In this document: positions 1 to 4,429 of the stretch, piece after piece
How positions within the stretch are numbered: the stretch's first letter is position 1
Layout of the letters: every line of letters begins with the position of its first letter
Origin: Oscillospiraceae bacterium
GTDB taxonomy: Bacteria; Bacillota; Clostridia; Oscillospirales; Ruminococcaceae
NCBI GenBank assembly: GCA_017394475.1
Contig: JAFPYQ010000390.1
Span: 1-5,975, forward strand
DNA: 5,975 nt
Reading direction: 5' to 3'
Made by a program: the position numbers and the translations under genes
Notes under the pieces: generated by a model
The model's database searches: none
What the model was told of the DNA's origin: nothing
The model's input: the letters and a program-made list of their open reading frames with translations, nothing else

Positions 1-495
1 CAGCAGACGGAGACTTCCACGGAAACTGCCGAGGTCACCACGACCGGGATCACCGAGGAGATCACCACAGAAGTGAGCTACCCCGAATTTGAGGACACTC
101 CCGAAAACGCATACGAAAGGCTCAATACCTACTTCAACAGCACCGGAGAAGGCCTGCCCGATACATACGCGGGTTCCTACAGCTACTTCGGCAAGCTGTA
201 TGTGTGCATCACCACGGAGGAGCCCCCCGATTTCTGCGAGATACTCGACGGCTACACCTGCACGGAATACCGCAGGGTGAGCCATTCCTTCAATTACCTC
301 GAGCAGACCGCAGACGAGGCAGCGTACCTTGTGGACAATGTGTTCAAGGTGACCGACAGCTATGCTGACGTGCCCTCGAACAAGGCGGTAGTTGTGGTGG
401 AGAACGCAGATCCCAAGGATGTGCGGACATATCTTGAAACACAGCAGCTCTCATTTGAACTGAGCGAGCTTACTATAATAGTGGAACAGCAGTAA
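1..495 (+). CDS. C-terminal part of an extracytoplasmic protein with Thr/Glu-rich linker (5' end outside window)
   Basis: The frame is open from base 1 to the TAA at 493-495, giving 164 visible residues. A GTG at 73 could serve as a start, but the reading frame upstream of it is clearly coding-like (residues 1-25 are rich in Thr and Glu), so I read this as the tail of a longer gene. The Thr/Glu stretch is typical of a flexible stalk between a membrane anchor and an exported domain. Residues about 30-164 form a globular alpha/beta domain with an AYERLNTYF helix, an LPDTYAGSYSYFGKLYVCI beta pair, three cysteines (69, 79, 87) and a closing beta strand (TIIVEQQ). The pattern 'AG.Y...GKLYV.I.....' followed by a helix and 'NKAVVVV' is faintly like propeptide-type domains of secreted serine proteases; this is a weak resemblance, not an assignment. 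The protein ends without an LPXTG-like signal. The next gene starts one base after the stop, so the two are probably co-translated. Function unknown. Confidence 0.85.
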   Translation, partial: QQTETSTETAEVTTTGITEEITTEVSYPEFEDTPENAYERLNTYFNSTGEGLPDTYAGSYSYFGKLYVCITTEEPPDFCEILDGYTCTEYRRVSHSFNYLEQTADEAAYLVDNVFKVTDSYADVPSNKAVVVVENADPKDVRTYLETQQLSFELSELTIIVEQQ

Positions 496-496
496 C

Positions 497-943
497 ATGA
501 ACGAAGATACCATATTCAGGGAAATAGTTGAATTTTTTGCAAGATCGGAGCTTTCTCCCCGTATCAACGAGGAAAAGAATGAGATATATGTAAATGCCCC
601 GCTGGGTAAGATCTACGAAAAGGCGGACATATTCGTGCGCTTTGCCAGGGATTACTACACCGTGGAGGCATATATAAAGACTGCCGGGCGCAATGAGGGA
701 AAGGTATTGAGGCTCCTGAACCTCATAAACCTTTCTATGGACAACTGCACCGTGGCTCTCGATGAAGACCGCATCGTCTGCGGCTGCACGCAGTATATCG
801 AGGGCGCCACAGATCCTCTGGTAAGGCAGAGCATATATCAGCCGATGTATACGCTGAATCTTTTCTCACCTGCTTTCAAGGCAGTTTCTGAAAACGGAAA
901 GGATCATGCGGAGGAATTTGAAAAGATCATGGCTCAGCAGTAA
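497..943 (+). CDS. Small soluble protein, YbjN-like fold suspected
   Basis: This 148-residue protein has no signal peptide or membrane segment and should be cytoplasmic. The order of elements is an N-terminal helix (residues 3-16, EDTIFREIVEFFA), beta strands around 28-33, 45-49 and 53-60, a helix (66-80, EGKVLRLLNLINLSM), strands 84-88 and 92-99, and a long C-terminal helix (107-146). This alpha-beta-alpha-beta-alpha layout with an 'LNLINLSMDNCTVALDED' junction is what YbjN-family and related type III secretion chaperone-like domains show. That match is by pattern recognition and moderate at best. In such families the domain is usually involved in protein-protein contact. It has no good Shine-Dalgarno sequence and begins one base after the upstream stop (TAAcATG), which suggests translational coupling. 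It and its neighbour both end in Gln-Gln followed by TAA. It may be the cytoplasmic partner of the exported protein before it (inference). Confidence 0.8.
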   Translation: MNEDTIFREIVEFFARSELSPRINEEKNEIYVNAPLGKIYEKADIFVRFARDYYTVEAYIKTAGRNEGKVLRLLNLINLSMDNCTVALDEDRIVCGCTQYIEGATDPLVRQSIYQPMYTLNLFSPAFKAVSENGKDHAEEFEKIMAQQ

Positions 944-950
944 GCTGACA

Positions 951-981
951 GAACGTGTATGATGGGGGGATACCCCCGTTC
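951..981 (+). other. GC-rich hairpin in the gap before the DUF3006 gene
   Basis: Within the 66-base gap 944-1009, GGGGG (965-969) faces CCCCC (973-977) around a three-base loop. GAACG (951-955) is complementary to CGTTC (977-981), so a longer bulged hairpin is possible. No T-run follows, so it is not a standard intrinsic terminator. It could be a processing or stability element, a weak pause site, or chance. I found no convincing promoter in this gap. Confidence 0.35.
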
Positions 982-1009
982 AAACGCTTAACGCGGGAAA
1001 GGGTTTATT

Positions 1010-1216
1010 ATGCTTATTCTTGAAAAGATCACCGAAAAAGATGCACTGATAATAGACGATCTCAACGAGCTCACCTTTAATGCTCCCAAGGAGCTGGTAG
1101 AGGGCTGCAAAATCGGAGATGTCATCAAATTTGACGGCGAACGTTATCATACCGATGAGCCCAAGACCGCAAAGCGCCATGAGCTTATCAAGGAACTTGA
1201 GGGCAAGCTGTTCTGA
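1010..1216 (+). CDS. DUF3006-type small protein
   Basis: This 68-residue protein matches the layout of the DUF3006 family, whose members are usually about 65-80 residues. It has an opening beta strand with 'I.EKDALI' (residues 7-15), a middle strand ending in 'PKELVEGCKIGDVIKFDG' (residues 26-43; the family hallmark is a short 'LP..akeGDvl..dg' segment), and a basic helix 'KTAKRHELIKELEGKL' (52-67) that corresponds to the family's 'eT..R...i..L..kL' end. It is soluble and charged with no signal peptide. The molecular function of the family is not established. The start at 1010 is supported by a purine stretch (GAAAGGG, 997-1003) six bases upstream. It lies 66 bases after the YbjN-like gene and 60 bases before the division gene, in the same direction, so it may be co-transcribed with them. 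Confidence 0.85.
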   Translation: MLILEKITEKDALIIDDLNELTFNAPKELVEGCKIGDVIKFDGERYHTDEPKTAKRHELIKELEGKLF

Positions 1217-1276
1217 TATGCCTGTAAAAGGTGTTTTCAGGACTTGCGATGCTCTTAACGGGAGGCTTTTTATCTG

Positions 1277-2296
1277 ATGGGCAGAAAAAAGGGGCAGCAG
1301 TCGGGAAGACTGTTTGCCTTTGTGGCAGTGATGCTTGCATTGATCGGTTTCGGGATCCTGTCGATGACCGTGTTTTTCAATATCGAAAAGGTGGAGATAA
1401 CAGGTTCCTCAAACTATACCTCAGAAGAGATAATGAAGGCTTCCGGTATAAAGGACGGGGATAATCTCATCCGTACCAACCTCACCAAGACCGCCGCAAA
1501 GATCGAGAAGGAACTGGTCTATGTGGGGAAGGCGCAGCTCAAACGAGTGTTCCCATCCACACTGGTCATCACCATAACCCCCGCAAAGGCGGCGGCGAAC
1601 TTCATCACCAAGAAGGACACCATGGTGATAAGCGACACGGGGAAGATACTGGAGATATTCGACGAGCCCCGCGCGAGCCTGATGAACTTCTATGGTACAG
1701 CACCCGCTCCCGGGCTGCTGGCAGGGGATGTGTTCACATCGGGTGATGCCAAAAAGGATCAGACCATATTCACTCTCCTTGATTTCTTTCAGCATGAGGG
1801 CAAGGAGGACAGGCTTTCCGCCAGGATCATCGACGGGATAACCCTTGTGGATGTCACCAACCGTTCGGATCTTGTGGCGATATATGACAACAGGATAACG
1901 ATAATGCTCGGTAATGTGACCAATATCACATACAATTTCAAGGTGCTGGGCACTATCATATTCAATCAGAGCAACAGCAGCGTGGTCTTTGATGAGACCA
2001 CCGAGGGCACTCTCACGAAGCTCAACGATTCCTGGTCGTTCCGTTATAAGGAAGACATAGAGCAGGGCGAGAAGCAGTACCGCGAGAACCTCAAGATATA
2101 TGAGGAACGCAAGGCCGAGGAAAAGGCCGCTGCGGAGAGCGAGCTTGCCGAGATAGAGGGCACTGCAGAGACCTCGTCAGAGGATGGAGACAGTGAAGAG
2201 GACGACAGCGGTGATGAGGACAGCAGCCACGACGAGAGCGGGGATGAGGACGATGAAGACGTGCCCCCTGCGGAAACTCATGAAATGCTTGAATAA
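1277..2296 (+). CDS. ftsQ: FtsQ/DivIB-type cell division protein with acidic C-terminal tail
   Basis: FtsQ (DivIB in many Gram-positives) is a bitopic septal protein that bridges early and late divisome components through FtsB/FtsL-type partners. This 339-residue protein shows the full layout: a short basic cytoplasmic start (MGRKKGQQSGR), one membrane helix (about 12-33), a POTRA domain (about 35-103, with 'FNIEKVEITGSSNYTSEEI', 'ASGIKDGDNLI' and the closing 'LKRVFPSTLVITITPAKA'), then the FtsQ beta domain (about 104-256). Residues 257-294 are a highly charged helix, possibly a coiled coil. Residues 295-328 are almost only Ser, Asp, Glu and Gly, which is unusually acidic for an extracellular tail. 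The start is set by GGGAGG (1260-1265), 11 bases before ATG. A 19-codon reading frame (1218-1277) ends on a TGATG overlap with this start. Family assignment is firm; the role of the tail is unknown. Confidence 0.93.
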   Translation: MGRKKGQQSGRLFAFVAVMLALIGFGILSMTVFFNIEKVEITGSSNYTSEEIMKASGIKDGDNLIRTNLTKTAAKIEKELVYVGKAQLKRVFPSTLVITITPAKAAANFITKKDTMVISDTGKILEIFDEPRASLMNFYGTAPAPGLLAGDVFTSGDAKKDQTIFTLLDFFQHEGKEDRLSARIIDGITLVDVTNRSDLVAIYDNRITIMLGNVTNITYNFKVLGTIIFNQSNSSVVFDETTEGTLTKLNDSWSFRYKEDIEQGEKQYRENLKIYEERKAEEKAAAESELAEIEGTAETSSEDGDSEEDDSGDEDSSHDESGDEDDEDVPPAETHEMLE

Positions 2297-2319
2297 AGAG
2301 CTTTTTGTGTGAAATACAG

Positions 2320-2343
2320 GTGAAATTTGACTGTCAAAATCAC
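2320..2343. repeat. Imperfect palindrome upstream of sortase promoter, possible operator
   Basis: The core TTTGAC-T-GTCAAA (2326-2338) is a perfect 6+1+6 palindrome. GTGA (2320-2323) and TCAC (2340-2343) extend it with a one-base offset. A second GTGAAAT copy lies 11 bases upstream of the first palindrome arm (2309-2315 versus 2320-2326), one helical turn away. The element ends 18 bases before the -35 box, a position suited to an activator or repressor site (inference). It is AT-rich and has no following T-run, so a terminator for the division gene is less likely. Confidence 0.45.
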
Positions 2344-2361
2344 GAAAAATGCTCATTATAA

Positions 2362-2390
2362 TTGACAAGAGCCGCAAATTAGTGTAAAAT
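2362..2390 (+). promoter_or_regulatory. Vegetative-type promoter for the sortase operon
   Basis: A perfect -35 box TTGACA (2362-2367) is followed by a 17-base spacer and a TAAAAT -10 box (2385-2390), one mismatch from TATAAT. Transcription would start near 2396-2398, leaving a leader of about 38 bases before the ATG at 2435. A perfect TATAAT also occurs at 2357-2362, overlapping the -35 box, but it has no good -35 partner at the right distance. This is the strongest promoter-like pair I found in the window and it implies that the sortase genes can be expressed separately from the division gene. Confidence 0.7.
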
Positions 2391-2431
2391 CATCAAGAGA
2401 ATAAAATCCTATACTTTACGGACTTGATGAT
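2389..2431. repeat. Perfect 9-base inverted repeat flanking the sortase leader
   Basis: ATCATCAAG (2389-2397) and CTTGATGAT (2423-2431) are exact reverse complements with 25 bases between them. The left arm overlaps the last two bases of the -10 box and reaches the expected transcription start. The right arm ends three bases before the start codon. It could be a two-site operator or, in transcripts that start further upstream, an RNA stem that closes just before the start codon. Confidence 0.5.
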
Positions 2432-2434
2432 ACA

Positions 2435-3379
2435 ATGGGCATGTCTAAGAACGCTCAGAAGGCGTATGAAAAAGCATTAAAGGAAAAAAAGAAGAAACGG
2501 CGGGGCCACTGGCTCATCATACAGAAAGAGGACAGCTTCAAGGAGAAGTGCTCGAAACTGTTCACTCAGTTCTGTTGCCTGGTGGTCATAGCCTGTGTCA
2601 TAGTGCTCGGGCGTGAGGTCTATCTCTCACTGTCCGCACAATATCTGAATTTTTCACTGAAAAACCTGTATGACTCGCTTACGGGGGAAACTGCCAGCGA
2701 GGAGCTGACAGAGGGAGCAAGGCATCTTCTCTCCATGAACCCCGATACCATAGGCTATATCCGCATAGATGACACTCCTGTGGATTTTCCTGTGGTGCAG
2801 GCATCGGATAATGACAAATATCTGAAAACGGCCTTTGACGGGTCATCCAACAAAGCGGGGACGGTGTTCCTTGATTTCAGGAACGTGCTCACCGCAAAGA
2901 AGCGTTCGGACAACCTTGTGGTCTACGGGCACAATCAGAGGGACCGGACGATGTTCGGCAGTCTCAAGGACTATAAGAACTCCCTTGAGCATTACAGCGC
3001 CCACCCCTATATCACATTCAATTCAAATTACCGTTCCGACAAATATCTGATATTTGCCTACTTCGTAACGGAGGTAGAGCCGAGCCAGACGGCGGACGGT
3101 GTCATATTTGACTATCACAACTACATAGACCTGTCAGACAGAGAGGTCTATGAAAGGTTTATCGCCAATATAAACGAGCGTACGCAGATAATCACCCCTG
3201 TGGATGTGAAGTACGGCGATGAATTTCTCACTCTCTCCACCTGCTCGGGAGAATTTGAGCCCTCAAGGTTCGTCATTTTTGCAAGGAAGCTGCGCAAGGG
3301 CGAGAGCCTTGATGATATAGATACCTCAGCGGCTTATCTCAATCCCGATGCACGACCCATCGACTGGAGCAGAGTCTAA
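2435..3379 (+). CDS. srtB: Class B sortase 1
   Basis: Sortases are membrane-bound cysteine transpeptidases that cut a sorting motif in exported proteins and join the product to the cell wall or to another protein. This 314-residue protein is a type II membrane protein: a Lys/Arg-rich cytoplasmic start (residues 5-23), one hydrophobic segment (about 42-59, with Cys47, Cys48 and Cys54), then an extracellular sortase domain (about 98-290). The catalytic set is complete: His166 in YGHN, Cys270 in TLSTC, Arg278 in EPSRF. The PVVQASDNDKYL and MFGSL segments and the LSTC spacing are those of class B. The tail ends in 'NPDARPIDW', shared in part with the two sortases that follow. The ATG has no visible Shine-Dalgarno sequence; a second in-frame ATG lies at 2441, and an in-frame TAA at 2402-2404 excludes a much earlier start. 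Symbol given at family level only; substrate unknown. Confidence 0.93.
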   Translation: MGMSKNAQKAYEKALKEKKKKRRGHWLIIQKEDSFKEKCSKLFTQFCCLVVIACVIVLGREVYLSLSAQYLNFSLKNLYDSLTGETASEELTEGARHLLSMNPDTIGYIRIDDTPVDFPVVQASDNDKYLKTAFDGSSNKAGTVFLDFRNVLTAKKRSDNLVVYGHNQRDRTMFGSLKDYKNSLEHYSAHPYITFNSNYRSDKYLIFAYFVTEVEPSQTADGVIFDYHNYIDLSDREVYERFIANINERTQIITPVDVKYGDEFLTLSTCSGEFEPSRFVIFARKLRKGESLDDIDTSAAYLNPDARPIDWSRV

Positions 3380-3395
3380 GAAAAGAAAAGAGAAT

Positions 3396-3401
3396 AAAAG
3401 G
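3396..3401 (+). promoter_or_regulatory. Ribosome binding site deciding the start of sortase 2
   Basis: AAAAGG precedes the ATG at 3405 by three bases, in a purine-rich stretch after the stop of sortase 1. The frame is open back to an ATG at 3348, which would overlap sortase 1 by 32 bases, but that ATG has no such site and would put a charged, unlike-any-signal stretch of 19 residues before the membrane helix. The 3405 start is therefore preferred; the spacing is shorter than usual. Confidence 0.5.
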
Positions 3402-3404
3402 ATA

Positions 3405-4394
3405 ATGAAGAACAAACTCCCTGTAATAATAGGCGTTGCTATCCTTGCTGTGGCACTGATAGCAGTTATACTCATAGTGGTGACGACCAACAAGAAGGAG
3501 CCTGAGCCCGATGTATCATGGGAACTCTCCTCCATAGAGGAAGAGATGACCACTACCACAACAGAAGCCACCACTACCGTAACTACCACCGTGACCACCA
3601 CGGAGACCACAACCGAGACCACCACAGAGACCACTCCTGCTGCCCTCACCGTTGAGGAGGAGTCTGGGGATCTTGTGATGCTCGACAGCTTAAAGAGCTA
3701 CTACAACAGCAACAGCGACACAGCAGGCTGGATAAAGGTAGGCGGCACTTATGTTGACAGCGTTGTGGTACAGACAGACAACAATGACTTCTATCTCGAC
3801 CACAGTTTCCAGAAGTCCTATTATTCTCACGGTGCCATCTTCGCGGATTTCAGGGGCAAGATAAACGATTATGCCCAGAACCAGTGCGACAACATCATGC
3901 TCTACGGCCATAATCAGGCTGACGGCTCCATGTTCGGCACCCTTTCCAGATACAAGATATCAAAGCAGAACACATCTAATTTCAGCTTCTACAAGGAGCA
4001 TCCCACATTTGAGTTTTCCAATCTCTACCACACCTACACCTACAAGATAATAGGCATCATGGTGGTCGAGGTGGAGGATTATCAGGTGCGCCCGGATGAT
4101 GAGGTGTTCGATTATCAGAACTATGTGAAGTTCTTCCCCGACCATGAGAAATACAATTTCGATAACTGGTACAAGAACGTGATGGATCGCACAGAGGTGC
4201 TCACGGGCGTTTCATGTGACCCTACGGACAAATACCTCACTCTTTCCACATGTTCAAATGAATTCGATCAGTCAAGACTGCTGATAATAGGGCGCAGAGT
4301 GCGTCAGGACGAGGATCCGGATGTGGACACATCCCTGGCAGAGCTCAATCCCGATCCCAAGGAACCGGATCTGGACTATATCTACGGCAGGTAA
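3405..4394 (+). CDS. srtB: Class B sortase 2 with Thr-rich stalk
   Basis: A second membrane-bound class B transpeptidase of 329 residues from the preferred start. Only four residues (MKNK) precede the membrane helix (about 5-27). Then comes an acidic segment (31-47), a Thr-rich stalk (48-78), and the sortase domain (about 95-300). The catalytic set is complete: His169 in YGHN, Cys283 in TLSTC, Arg291 in DQSRL. Two features set it apart from its neighbours. The usual 'YPVVQ' strand reads DSVVVQ (119-123), losing the proline, and the stretch between His and Cys is 114 residues against 104 and 105 in the others. It also has two extra exported cysteines (161 and 271). The protein ends in 'LNPDPKEPDLDYIYGR' and tandem TAATAA stops. 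It starts 25 bases after sortase 1 and is probably in its operon. The stalk likely lifts the catalytic domain away from the membrane (inference). Substrate unknown; symbol at family level. Confidence 0.92.
   Translation: MKNKLPVIIGVAILAVALIAVILIVVTTNKKEPEPDVSWELSSIEEEMTTTTTEATTTVTTTVTTTETTTETTTETTPAALTVEEESGDLVMLDSLKSYYNSNSDTAGWIKVGGTYVDSVVVQTDNNDFYLDHSFQKSYYSHGAIFADFRGKINDYAQNQCDNIMLYGHNQADGSMFGTLSRYKISKQNTSNFSFYKEHPTFEFSNLYHTYTYKIIGIMVVEVEDYQVRPDDEVFDYQNYVKFFPDHEKYNFDNWYKNVMDRTEVLTGVSCDPTDKYLTLSTCSNEFDQSRLLIIGRRVRQDEDPDVDTSLAELNPDPKEPDLDYIYGR
3570..3629 (+). repeat. 12-bp tandem repeat encoding five Thr-Thr-Thr-X units
   Basis: Inside sortase 2, residues 56-75 read as five four-residue units TTT-X with X = Val, Val, Glu, Glu, Glu. 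At DNA level these are five imperfect 12-base units built on ACCACC with GTN or GAG as the fourth codon. Thr codons vary (ACC, ACT, ACA, ACG), so the array is old or codon-diversified rather than a fresh duplication. It forms the flexible stalk and is a candidate for length variation between strains. Confidence 0.8.
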
Positions 4395-4416
4395 TAAATG
4401 TATAGAAAAAGTCTGC

Positions 4417-4421
4417 GGGAG
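4417..4421 (+). promoter_or_regulatory. Ribosome binding site for sortase 3
   Basis: GGGAG lies eight bases before the ATG at 4430, a normal distance. It supports 4430 as the start of the third sortase and sits inside an 11-codon reading frame (4398-4430) whose TAA overlaps that ATG as TAATG. Confidence 0.6.
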
Positions 4422-4429
4422 CTGTTGTA

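Noticed and set aside
73..75. GTG as true start of the first gene
   Set aside because: The frame is open and Thr/Glu-rich upstream to base 1, as expected for a linker, so the real start should lie outside the window.
1421..1795. Minus-strand frame of 124 codons inside ftsQ
   Set aside because: It lies entirely opposite the POTRA and beta domain coding sequence and encodes no recognisable protein.
2293..2343. Intrinsic terminator after ftsQ
   Set aside because: The CTTTTTG run at 2301-2307 has no stable stem before it, and the palindrome at 2320-2343 has no T-run after it.
3348..3404. Upstream start for sortase 2 overlapping sortase 1
   Set aside because: It lacks a ribosome binding site and would add 19 charged residues before the membrane helix; ATG 3405 has AAAAGG just upstream.
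3326..3649. Minus-strand reading frame rich in Val and Ser opposite the Thr-rich stalk
   Set aside because: It is the antisense of the Thr repeat in sortase 2; its Val runs are the complement of Thr codons and no start context or family supports it.
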